DNA from: Myripristis murdjan
Lineage: Eukaryota; Chordata; Actinopteri; Holocentriformes; Holocentridae
Assembly: GCF_902150065.1 (NCBI RefSeq)
Contig: NC_043982.1
Span: 13,748,368 to 13,812,367 of the forward strand
Direction of reading: 5' to 3'
DNA length: 64,000 nucleotides
Numbering within the stretch: position 1 is the first letter of the stretch; each line of letters begins with the position of its first letter. A program made the translations under genes and the position numbers. Of this stretch, positions 1 to 11,336 are shown one piece after another. The notes under the pieces were generated by a model. It was not told the DNA's origin and did no database searches. It was given only the letters and a program-made list of their open reading frames with translations.

Positions 1-109
1 ACAAACAACCCCACCCCTTTTTACCTCAGGTGGCCAGGATCAGATAGCTCAGTTGTGTACAGTCAGTCGTGTGCGTTTACACATTAAAATACAAAGGTGA
101 CTACAGAGT

Positions 110-183
110 CAGGTTTCAGCCGGGCAGCAAGGCGCCCGGCTGAAACCTGTAGATGTATCATCTAAGGCTACCTCACCTTAGAT
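110..183. repeat. two adjacent perfect hairpins with 8-nt loops
   Basis: Bases 110-125 (CAGGTTTCAGCCGGGC) are the exact reverse complement of 134-149, leaving an 8-nt loop. Bases 160-167 (ATCTAAGG) are the exact reverse complement of 176-183, again with an 8-nt loop. I do not recognise an element or RNA family here. Confidence 0.8.
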
Positions 184-1027
184 AATCTGGCGGAGGACAA
201 AATTCAATTGGCAGTTCATACACCAGCTCACATGCATGAGTGGAAAGAGGACATGGTGAAGCTGAAGGGGTGAATAGAGAGGGGAGGGGAGTGCAGTCAG
301 TTGGCTTGGGCTGACATCGGATAATATCAGATATTGTGATATTTGCAGCTGCATGCAATATCCTCTATATCAGTGATTCTCAAATTGTGAAGCCTCGGGG
401 TCCATGTTAATGTTAGTTCTTAGTTTTTAAATCATGATCCACACATAGGCTGACTTAAGAGCCATTGAACTAGATCAGTTCATCATCCACTATCGTTTCA
501 TGCAATGTTAACCCTCTGAGAGATAATCACTTTCCCTTTCCAAAAATATTTCAAAATCACTACTTTGGCCCATGAAGATGCAGTCATCTATGTAAGTATT
601 TATTTATTGTTAGTAAGCACAGATTCCCATCTGTGTGTACAAATGGCTATCGTAGAATTGTGAAAAAAAGGTCAGTTTAGGATATTATGGAAGAAGAATT
701 CAAAGTAAATAAAAATCAAATGTTAGAAAAGTAGACTATGCAAAACTGCTAAGTATCAATTGAAGTGAGGACTCTTTGCACTCAACTGAATGAAAATGGA
801 ATAAGCACATCAGTTTATGTTTGACTCTACTTGGTTGTCATTGTTGAACCAACTCTCCAGATTTTGTGCTTACTCACATTTTTTTCCAGTTAGGTTTTGC
901 AAAATGCACCATTAGGATATCTTTATGAGACAATTTCACAACATAAAATTTTGGACATCGCCCAAGCCTAGGTGTCAGTCTGCTCTGTAATTAAAGAGTT
1001 ATGAAAATACTACCGCTAATAATTATT

Positions 1028-1110
1028 TAGATAGATAGATAGATAGATAGATATACTTTATTGATCCCAACCAGGGAAATTCTGAAATTCTTACTGATGT
1101 CACAGGGGGC
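1028..1110 (-). repeat. (GATA)n microsatellite with LINE-like 3' tail
   Basis: Six to seven GATA units are followed directly by ATACTTTATTGATCCC and a remnant of GGGAAATTC. Read on the minus strand this is GGGATCAATAAAGTAT plus a (CTAT)n tail, a common 3' end of non-LTR retrotransposons or their SINE partners in teleosts. The exact family is not assigned, and the body of the element is not recognisable. Confidence 0.55.
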
Positions 1111-1810
1111 ATGTCCTTTATCACTAAGACAGCACGAGTGAAAATTAAAACAGTTATACAGAGAATAAAACAAAATGGTAATATACAGTGAATATCAGCA
1201 TTTTTGCCTTAAAAACATTTGGTGAAAGTACTCCTAAATGAATTTAGTGTGTTGATCAACGGGTGAGGAAGATTTTCCAGGATGATTGGAGGTATGTAGG
1301 GTTAAGGTGTCAGATCCAGGTATCATGAGGTTTGGTTTGTGATGGATGTTGACTTAAGTGTCCAGGGATTACAGCCACAGCCATTCTTCAGCTCACACAG
1401 GGGAGTGAGTTGGCAGCTCCTGGGGCATGCTGGTATTAATAGCCCGAAATGCAAGTGTGTAGGATGCCGGGCTAAGGTTGTAAATGCTATTTGGTAATTC
1501 TGTCAGCCGGAGCCATGCTTTGAAAGGATGGCCACAGGGAGTAAAAGGAGCTGTGGAACTGTTTCAACCAGCATGACTTCTGACTCCATCACATACAGGA
1601 AGTTCAGTAACATCTGTCAGTGGAGTGGGAGCTCATACAGGCTCATCATTCTTTGTGAAAATAATCTTGGGGGAGCTGCAGCTTTGGTCTCTCTCACTGG
1701 CTTCCTACAGCCCCCTGCTGGCTGCTGATGTGAACATTTTTTGCTGTGTAGTTGGCTGGCTTCTGACATTGTGAACACTAGCTATGCACTAATGATGTGG
1801 TGCTCTGCAG

Positions 1811-2626
1811 GCTGCAGCCAGGCTGTTACTCTGGAGGTGAGGGAGGGGAACTCCACCTGCATCAAAACTGAGCTCTCCGCCTCTTTCTCCATCCAATACA
1901 ACACCTCCAGTGGAACGGTATGAACAATGACAACAACACTCTGGCCTCTGCAAGCTCATGTTTGTTTCGAAACACTGTGCACTATAATCTCTTCAGTTCA
2001 TTACCAGCAGGGATATCACAGTTTAGGATTTAGGAAGTTGATACCAGTACCTGTCTGATCCCTTGAGTCTTGATACCGTATTCGATACCATGGCAAAAAT
2101 AGAAATCTCATTCAGCACACGGTCCTTTAAGTAAAAAAAAATAAATAAATAAATAAAATAAGATCATTAACAAGTGAATAGATAATTGACTTTTCAAATG
2201 TTAATCAAATTGGCCACATTACAATAACAACACTGTTATACAAGTGTAACATTGGCCTGCAGTCCTCTAGTAGAAAATACTCATACTCAATACTCATTTC
2301 AAATTAGAGGAACCAAATGAGATGTCTTGCTGTAACAATAAATACACTGTTAGGATTATGTGATCTCATATTCATTTACTCTCATGTAAGCATGAGGGCA
2401 ATTTCAAGTGTTTTAAGTATTGAAACAGGGAGGCTAAGGCTACAGTAGAATGACAACAGAGTAACAGAGCGAGGGATCAAGTGGAGTCAACATCACTGAG
2501 ACTAAAAACACTAAAATTGCTAAGTTTTGGTATTTACTTGGTACTTTAGCATCAATTCTTGAGACATCCAGTGCTGTATCTCTTACTGTTAACACCAATA
2601 CTGTATCTGACTGTCCAAACCCAATC

Positions 2627-2657
<31 letters not shown>

Positions 2658-5600
2658 CTTAGAGCACAGTACAGGTTCCTCTCCCCACCTCCACCACAGT
2701 TGATTCCAGCAGCAGCTCGTGTGGCAGCGATGGCAGCTTGCCCTGGCTGGTGGCGGTGTTTGGAGCGGGTCACGCGCTGGGCCTGGGCTTTTCCACCAAC
2801 GGAAGCCTGTACAGTTTAGCCAACCTGACACTGCAGTACAACCTCAGCGACCCCTCTGTCTTCCCCGAGGCCAACAGCTCTGGTGAGGCCACCTCACGCC
2901 GTACAGTAAAGAGTGATGGAATAACAACCACATTCAATTTGTCTGTAATAAGCTATATAAAGCTAAATATAACACTATAGATTCAAGTTCAAGTTTAAAA
3001 GATACAGACGTATTTGCTGCCGTACCACCAGACTACAGAGCAGCTTCTTCCCTCAGGCTGTGAGACTACTAAATGCACCATCTGAACTCCTCCATGTTTA
3101 ATAATTTTATTTTTTATACAATCAATTAATCAAGAGGGAACCACATTTTAATTTCATTATACAACCTGTTGTATAATGACAAATAAACTTCCTTGTATCC
3201 TTGTATTTAGTGCCCCAAATCACTGTTTTCAGTCTCAAAGGACTGTATAGGCCCATAAGCTAACAACAAACAAAATAATATGATCATGCAAATTACTGAT
3301 CATGTAAAACGCCCCCAACAAACTCAACACAGTCGGTTATTATAACTGCTCATACATGCTCCACACATTAGTTAAATGTTTGAGGATTGGATTGTATATG
3401 GAACTAATTACTCCCTGCAGATATTCTTAGTTACCAGCAGTACCCAAAGTTTAATATCCTAAATTTCTGGAGCAGTGCATGAGGAAACAGTGTGAGTTCA
3501 GTGGACTGATGCATTACTGAGGGTCATTATTTTCAGGAGGTTGTGGGGATTAATTATAATGTAGTTTCACTTAATGTATGTGCACCTGCACCGTATGCTT
3601 CAGATTTAGCTGTAATGAACTGTGCTGATGTTTTCGTCAAGTAATTGAACTTGAAATTAATTCAATGACCGGTTAGCAGAGTTCTCTCGCTGGGGTTATT
3701 AAACAAAATATAATTAAGGAACACATGGGCTCATATTCCACAGGTGTTATGGGTTTATAGCTAATTTGACTCACTCTGGTGCTTTGTCCTAGATGTGGTC
3801 ACTGTGGTGTCGACTTCAGTCGGGATCTGGGCAAGAGTCAATACCACGTACCGCTGTGTGAGTCCGGCCTCTTTCAGTGTAGGAGGAGCAAATGTCACTT
3901 TCTCTGACATGAGGATGGAGGCGTACATGCCCGGAGATGATCTGAGTCCCACTGGTACGTCTGCGCCTGTGTGTGTGTCTGGTTATTTCTCTGTGTGTTT
4001 AAGTGTGTCGGTTTGTTGATTGTCTGTCTGAAGATGTGATCTTTTCTCCCCCACAGAAAGTGTATGTACTGCTGATCAGGCCAGTACCACAGCTCCACCT
4101 CCCCCTGTTAGTACAACAACAGTGCCAACCCCTGTCCCAACCCCTCCCGGAACCCCTGAACATGGCAACTACTCTGTCACCAATGGCAACGGCACCGTCT
4201 GTCTCCTGGCCCAAATGGGACTGCAGCTCAATGTCTCCTATTTATCACAAAATAAGGTATTCCACGGGCACAAATAACACATGAACCTAAGTGGATAAAA
4301 CACATAACTGCATTATAAACTCATATGCATCTTTCTGTCCTCTTTGCCAGACTGTCCAAGCAGTTGTGAACCTGAATCCCAGGCTGATGGCTGCCTCGGG
4401 GTCATGTGAAGCCACCAATGCCAGCTTGGTGCTGACGCAGGAGCAATCCACCACGCTCACCTTTGTCTTCACTCTGGTGAGCTCATGTCTCTCCTCTAGT
4501 GTATATACTCTCAGCACATGGACAGCTGCTTGTCTGCGGGCATGGGCTCATTTCTCTTTCTCTCATGTCGTTGTTCTTGTCTGCAGAATTCCACATCCAG
4601 CAAGTACCATCTGAGCGGCTTATCACTGGTCGCGACGTGGCCCAATATGACTGGTAAAGCACATTACATTCATCCATTCATCACTCTGAATTGTGAAACA
4701 TATAAGCAATGCTGTTCCTTCTCTGTCTCCAGCTCCCCTTTCAGCCAGCAACAGCAGTCTTGACTACCTGCGGAGTACGTTGGGACGCTCCTACATGTGT
4801 AATTCAGAGCAAACTCTGCGTGTAGTGCCAGCCTTCTCTCTCAACACATTCAGACTGCAGGTCCAGCCCTTTGGCCTCACCACCAACAATTTTGCTACAG
4901 GTACACCTGCTTTTTCCTCTCTCTCACGTCTTACAATTGTGTTCTTTTTTTTTTTAATTGCAACCACCAGCAACAATAAGTCATTCTGTCAATTGGATGG
5001 TAGAGTCAGTAGATCTGTCAATCCCAGTACTAAAAAAGGAGCTAAAACCTTGGGATATAAACTATTATCTAAAACTGTGAGCCAGCCACACTGGTATTTT
5101 AGCTCACTTGGCAGAGCAGCGCTCCAAATGCAGTGGCTGCCAGTTATCACTTTTGTATTTGGTTTCGCAGAGCCAAATAGGTCACAGCTAATCAGAAATG
5201 ACATGTTCACTGAGCAGTCGCTGTTGACCTCTATTTAGAGAGTGGTTAAATTTTTTAGGAGTCAGTTGCTGGTTCAAACCCACACTAGCTGGGAAAATCT
5301 GAGGTGAGGAAAGTGAATGAGTACATGTTTTTTGCACGGAAAATACCACGGAAGGGGTATTTAACCTCCAGCTGCTCAAGGACCCATCAATAAAAACTTC
5401 TGGCTGTGTTGGGCCGCTCCCAATGAGGTTAAAGGACGTTAACTGTGTGAATGTTGAGCAAGTTATTGTATAAAAACAACATGGGCTCAACAGAATATTA
5501 ATAATATTTTTTCTTCTTTGATGTGTGTCTCCAGCGGAGGAGTGTCAGATGGACCAAGACCAAATGCTCATCCCAATCATAGTGGGAGCAGCTATGGCCG

Positions 5601-5674
5601 GCCTGGTGCTCATTGTCCTCATCGCATACCTAATAGGCAGGAAGAGGAGCCACGCTGGATACCAGACCATCTGA
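1811..5674 (+). CDS. lamp1: Lysosome-associated membrane glycoprotein 1 (5' partial)
   Basis: Heavily glycosylated type I membrane protein of the lysosome limiting membrane. Exons by eye: 1811-1917, 2663-2882, 3793-3954, 4057-4256, 4351-4476, 4587-4653, 4733-4900, 5535-5674; all junction phases agree and give 395 residues. The signal-peptide exon is missing, probably upstream of the window. Two LAMP luminal domains are visible, each with four cysteines (first domain: [27 protein letters not shown]; second: GTVCLL, SGSCEA, SYMCNS, AEECQM). They are separated by a Pro/Thr hinge ([20 protein letters not shown]). There are many N-x-S/T sequons. One transmembrane helix follows ([20 protein letters not shown]), then the cytosolic tail [12 protein letters not shown]. 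That tail is the LAMP1 tail with the GYxx-hydrophobic lysosomal sorting signal, and it separates lamp1 from lamp2. Many intron sizes are close to 100 bp. Confidence 0.95.
2627..2660 (+). repeat. poly-C/(CT)n tract forming a polypyrimidine tract
   Basis: About ten C followed by some ten CT units ends at the TTAG acceptor of lamp1 exon 3 (AG at 2661-2662). It is a simple repeat that also serves as an unusually long polypyrimidine tract, so its length may vary between individuals right beside a splice site. Confidence 0.8.
2994..3212 (+). repeat. LINE 3'-end fragment
   Basis: In lamp1 intron 3. Around 3026-3079 one frame reads [18 protein letters not shown], matching the usual C-terminal end of non-LTR retrotransposon reverse transcriptases (xSFFPxAxRLxN). 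It is followed by a short A/T-rich 3' region ending in ATAAACTTCCTTGTATCCTTG. Only the last 200 bp or so of the element remain, a typical 5'-truncated copy. The clade is not assigned. Confidence 0.6.
5100..5420 (+). repeat. tRNA-derived SINE-like sequence, probably interrupted
   Basis: Within the last lamp1 intron. AGCTCACTTGGCAGAGC near 5101 resembles a tRNA A box, and GGTTCAAACCC near 5273 a B box. The gap between them is too long for an intact tRNA head, so an insertion or a composite is likely. Downstream bases resemble a teleost SINE body (GCTCAAGGACC near 5376). Family and limits are uncertain. Confidence 0.4.
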
Positions 5675-6123
5675 AAAGACCTCGCGTAACCTGACTGACT
5701 GAATGGATTCTATAAAGATGAACCTGTGTGTGTGTCTGTGTGTGTGTGAGGGAGGTTAATAGACTGTGCGGGTGCAAGCATGAGTGAGTGAAAGCAGTTG
5801 TTACTCTGCGGTGTGCTTTTTTGTGTGTGTGTGTGCATGTTTTTGCCTATGTGACCTCTGAATATTTTTCTTCTTTGACTTCATCCATTGATGATGAAGA
5901 GAAGCCCAATATCTGCTAGCTACTAACCACACTTTAGTAAAACTTAGCCTGCCTCGGGGCATCCTGGGCAAACCCGAGGGGACTAGACTGAACTCTCAGA
6001 TTTGCCGTTAAGACTTGGTTCTGCTCTGCCCTGTCATGTTCTTGTTTAAATATTTTCTCCAACTTGGTCGAATTTGCTTGAATTTCTATTGTGTTGTTAG
6101 TTGTGTATTTGTTTGTAAATAAA
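5675..6123 (+). terminator. lamp1: lamp1 3' UTR with poly(A) signal
   Basis: After the TGA at 5672-5674 the first canonical AATAAA is at 6118-6123, giving a 3' UTR of about 0.45 kb. A second AATAAA followed by a run of A is at 6826-6831 and could end a longer transcript. The UTR holds short GT-rich runs. Confidence 0.6.
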
Positions 6124-6131
6124 TCTTAATT

Positions 6132-8523
6132 ATCATGTTTGATTTAGAGGCAGAGGGACAGGGTTTTAAGTTAACCATTTCTGGCCTGAATGGCAATACA
6201 ACTGGGTTGTACTGGAAAACCAGGTTTTCAAATCAACCCTCGCCCTGCAAAAAAATAATTTCCTGTCCAGTATACATTTCTGTGCCGCTGGACAAAGATG
6301 ATTTTTCCCCAAAGGCTTGTGTGTGTGAAGTTTATATCTTGCACACTGCTGTTCGATGGTTTTGCAGTAAATAATGAAAACAAAGAAAGTCTTTGCAAGT
6401 TCAAAGGTTGATTTTTGTAGGATGCTGTCTTTTTTTAGACATTGATGAATATCAGCACAATACAATTACCTACAACAACTCCCGATATCTTTATGAAAAG
6501 GGAAACCTCTGAATGTCTCTCATCCTCTGTCATGTTTCTCTGCAGTGGAAAATGATAAAAGCCTGTATAACTTTGTCTTAGATGCATCAAAACACAATTT
6601 GATTCAAGTAGCGTAGCAAGGCCTCATAACCACAATCTGTGACTCTGCATTACTACCATTTATTAACAGGCCAGATGCAGGGACTAGCATTATTTTGTTC
6701 AGAGGCTGTGTGAGGTACTGCTCTACCACCACCACAGAAATGTTAATATGAATAGCAGTGATTTGATCTTTTATTTTTATAGAAGAGGATTTGATCTCGT
6801 TTTCTATTATGCATCTTCTAAACTCAATAAAAAAAAAAACTCTTTAAAGTCTACCAGTGCTGCCTCTTGCATATTCTGTCTAATGTAGAGGGGTACACTG
6901 CTGTTTGTCATTTATCAAAAACTAATAACACTTTATTCTCAGGTTGGAAATATACTGACAATGGATTAACCTTTTGAAAACAAAGCAAGTTCACTTGATT
7001 TCTTTAAAAAACGTGGGGAAAAAGGCAATTAGCAAAAATAAATAAATAAGATAAATAATACTGGGAAATTGGTAAAACGCAAAAAAACAAAAAAAAAAAC
7101 AGAACCTTAGCCTAAGTAAATTACCACACAGTTACTGTGAAATCTGTTATAAAAATGAAGATGAAATTAAAAATATATAGAAACAATGTGAATTTTGTTT
7201 AGAGGGTTAAATAAAACCTTTCTAAAACGAAGCCACAGACTCCTGAGTTTCAAAGGGTTATGAGTGCTGGAATAATATCGATTGCCATTTTCCTGCTGAA
7301 ATCAATGACGTAGTGCAAGCTGTGACTGACACAAACATACCGAATATGGAGAGATACTGACTTTCAGTAAATATCAAGACTTCTGTGACGTGTATTAGTG
7401 AAAAATAACTGGACTAAGTTTTGGAAAAATGATGAAACAGAAGCTCTTTGTAGTGAACTCAAACACTGAACCCCACTGTGCTCTACAGGTTGTATTAAAA
7501 CCCATGTTCCTTTTGACCCAAATGCACATGGCTATTTATCAGGAGCTATTTCATTTCACAGAATACACATTGCTGGGCCTGATATCAACACCACGGCTAT
7601 TTTTGTCCCAACCAACTAACAGTAATGTCAGTGCTGTGATGCTTTCAAGAAGCCCAACCCGAACACAGAACACCACTGCTAGAAAAAGTAAGCAGCCCTT
7701 TTAATTGTGCTTGGATCATTTCTTCATAGTGCACATGAATGTACAAGTGAAATATGGACCTACAGCGTTCCCATGCCGCGAGTGAGGACCGGCCACTGCT
7801 CCTGCAGCGGCCACATGGTGTCTCCAGTCCCAGCTGCAAGATCAAATGTCTGAACAAAACCTCCAGACTGAACTATCAGATTCTGAAATGTTTAAAGGAA
7901 TCAAAGTTTGTCACAAATATGATTCACATTTGAAAGGACAGCAGTTACACCATCTAGTGCTTATTACTTTTTGCCCCGAGACATACAAAATAATCTTAAT
8001 TACCTTTATGTTATTATTCTTTGTAATAGTCATAACAATTGCCCTTGAGATAATGACATGAAAAACAACAGGTAGGATCCTCTTGGCTGAGCCTCAAGTG
8101 TGCAACACACATTTAGTCTATCTCTGCAGTGTCTTTCACTGCCAGTAGTAAAGTGCATATTTATGCATTTTAGCAAGCTCACAGAAAAGAAAACATGTAT
8201 TCACTTAAGACAACCCATATGATCCAAATGTCAATTTGAAATGAATCTTCAAATCATACAAAAGACAATGCTAAGTGTATACTAATATATGCAATATATT
8301 TACACTTAGGCTGTGCAATTATCTCAATGTATGTTTAAGACGCCAACTAAATGGACTGAACACTATGACAACAAAGTCAGTTATAAACAAGTTATTAAGT
8401 TATTGTTATAAACCTCAACACCCTAAATAAGGTGTAAATGAGGAGCTGGGAGACGGTGACAGACTATTGGGAGACAGCCCTGGAATGTGTAATGAGTTTC
8501 AGCAACATGTCGTTAGTCAGGGG
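6132..8523. other. lamp1-grtp1 tail-to-tail intergenic region
   Basis: The two genes converge here. The stretch may include an extended lamp1 3' UTR up to 6831 and the grtp1 3' UTR, read leftwards from 8523. No canonical minus-strand AATAAA was seen close to the grtp1 stop. No exon, RNA gene or clear mobile element was recognised; the open frames (for example 7429-7704) show no family features. Confidence 0.6.
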
Positions 8524-10617
8524 TCAAGACTCCTCTGCGATAATCCGGGCACGACACGTTTCCCGGAGCTTAGTAATAGTTGCCATGGACAGACTTCCTG
8601 GTTCAGTGAAGATTTTCTAGGAAAGGCAAGAGAAAACAGATTATAGAATTAGGGAGCCAATGACAAGGCATACCTGTTTTTGTACACTCACAGATGCTGT
8701 ATTTCAGCAAACCACAAAATGTTACAATGATATTTTTTTTTCTTTTTTAACCTGCATGAAAGTGTGACATTCATCAACAAATGGTCCGCGTGTGATCTGC
8801 TTGAAGTTCTGGCAGACATCTGGCAGTGACTGGGCCTGCTGGATCAGCGCCTGGTTGTGGTGGATCAGTGTCAGAGCGACACGGAACAGGATTTTAGATC
8901 CCTCATAGAACAGGCAATCCCAAATCCGCAGGACTGTCTGCAGGGGTGGAGGGAAATGGGTGTATCACACCAGTGAGCCAAAGCATAGTGAGCTGTACAG
9001 TGCCAGGCTGAGACACGACAATGGAGCGCTGGCACAGTTTGATGAAAAAGCTTCACGTGAGACACGAGAGCACAAAGATTAAGGCCAAATCATAGTGCAT
9101 GAGTATTCGAATTAAAACTGAAACTGTAGTTTGAAATAGCACAGCGTGGGTGCTATTTTTTGTGATGCGACTTGTTGGCCAGTTAGAGCTCTGACAGCTC
9201 TTGATCCGCCAGAGGCCAGAGAGCAGCACCTAACTGTCATATCAGATTAACAGCCAGATGGTGAGGAGTGGGTATTCAGCAAGCCAACCTGAAATTAAAA
9301 AAAAAAAACAACAACACTGAAGAAGACTTGAAAACACCGTTAGTGTGAAGGATGATAATGTTCCAAAAATCAGTCATCTGGCAATATGTTTGATTCAGGA
9401 GAGCAGATGCATGAGACACTCAGGTCATAAGTAAAATGTCAACCCAATGTCAACAATGTCAAAATGTCAACGGCTGACAACAACACTGCTGACTTCTAAA
9501 CACTTCCAGTAACACCTTAGTCAACTTGGATGACAAATGATAATCAAGAAACCAAGAACCTGTAGTGCAATCCAAGTTCACCAGATAGTGCCTTATCAAA
9601 TAGCATTGTTCAAAATTAAAAATTAAAACCATATTTCCCATAATCCCCACTGTTCATTGTAACAGGAAGGATGCTGCCAGTTGTCTCCCTTCCCTCTCTT
9701 TGCTCTGCAGAACAAGAAAAAGTTTGATAAAGCAAATTAATCTTGATAAATTCAAGCTGCGGTATGCACTTAGAAGAGTAGAAAAACACAAAAACCAAAA
9801 CATGGATTCGGTTGTTGTGGATGATGCATCTTTCGTTGTCTTTTTGTTGTTCATTTGAGCATGTGGGCCATTTTAGGTTGGAGCTCCATCCACAATGACA
9901 GCAAATAAGAGGCGCTTTCAGAGATGAATGTCAACAAACAAAGTAAGCATATCTGAACCAAAAATTGCAGCCGAGTACCAAGGCCTGCAATGTGTTTTTG
10001 TTCAGTGCCCAAAAAAAATACAAAAAAAAAAAAACAAAACAAAAAAGAAATCTCCATTTGCGCAACAAAGGATTTCAAACATCTTTCACACAATCCAACC
10101 CAGTGACACACAGTGGTCTCTTTTGTTTACATTAAATATGTTTCAGGATTAATATGATAATGATTTAATGATGTTAAAAGGCCAAACAAAGCCCTTTAAA
10201 TATCTTGAGATGCTTTATGGTTAGCAATCAATATCCAAGATATAGCCCTTGCTCTTAGCTGTATTTTACCAGTAACTGTGGATTACTTCAGCCAGCTACA
10301 GTAAATTAACCAACAAACTTGAAAAGTGATTTTTTTTTCCATGTTTCGTACCCCTATGAGCACACTTAAGTTTTGAGAGGCATGTTTTCTGGCCTCTGTT
10401 ATAAGAAATAATGTGGGTAAATGAAAGAATATATTAGGGTGCTGTCTTGGTTTTATTTTAAAATTCGATCTGTGTGTGCCAGGTGCGGAGAACAGTGCTT
10501 GTGCAGCGTGTTGAATGGTGGGTTGTGACATCACGACTTTATCCATGAAGGAATTTTTCAAAGCAGATTTTACAAATGAAACCATCACATCAGAGCCCCC
10601 TTACCCACCACCACCAC

Positions 10618-10658
<41 letters not shown>

Positions 10659-11302
10659 CTCTACAGGCAAGATGTCTATGTAGAGGCAGATGAACCACCG
10701 GGACACCACCAGGGTCCACATGACGTTGTGCTCCACCATGGTCTGCCAAACTGTGGGGACTTTAACTTTCACCAGCTCCCCCAACACTTCCTGGTCCGTC
10801 TTCAGCCCCAGCATGGCTGGACTGTAGTAGTCTGGTGACCAGATACACATTACTGTCAGTAATCCATTTCTCCTATTTCACTGTGAATGATCCACGTTCT
10901 TCCTGCAGGACCTACAGCTACAGTGCTTCCATTAAAGACATCAAACTGTATTGTATCTAATGGCCCGTTAATAGTGCAACATGGATGCATGCTCTCAACA
11001 TAAACACAAGGAACAATCATATAATTACCTCACTAAAAATAAATGTCGATACAGTGAAAATGCACCTGAATATTGCTGGCTAAGGTAATCTTTCTGGCAA
11101 CCTTTTTGAATTTAGTTCTCTGCCATGTCCACCTGTTTGGCCAGACTACAGTAATTACTAGAGTTTACGGGAGAAGCAATAAAATATGTATGCATGGGTT
11201 TGAGTGTGTGCAAGACAGGAGAAAGGCACAGGTCTTAAGCCACAGACAGATAAAGACCCATGTGACCTCCTATTCTTAGCGCAGGGCACAGGGACTGATC
11301 AG

Positions 11303-11336
<34 letters not shown>

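Larger units (their letters stand above)
1..1810 (+). other. lamp1 upstream region or intron 1, no exon recognised
   Basis: No signal-peptide exon of lamp1 (an ATG followed by a hydrophobic run and a phase-1 donor) could be found here, so exon 1 probably lies before the window and this is intron 1. It holds two hairpins near the left edge (110-183), a GATA microsatellite joined to a LINE-like tail (1028-1110), and about 500 bases at 1240-1730 that look like ordinary non-coding DNA or an old repeat. A 66-codon frame at 1528-1728 resembles no protein I know. Confidence 0.6.

Noticed and set aside
1528-1728. Possible lamp1 exon 1 or signal peptide
   Set aside because: The frame lacks a hydrophobic signal core and a phase-1 donor to match exon 2 at 1811.
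4693-5238. 181-codon plus-strand frame
   Set aside because: It contains lamp1 exon 8 but then reads past the donor at 4901 into the intron; only 4733-4900 is coding.
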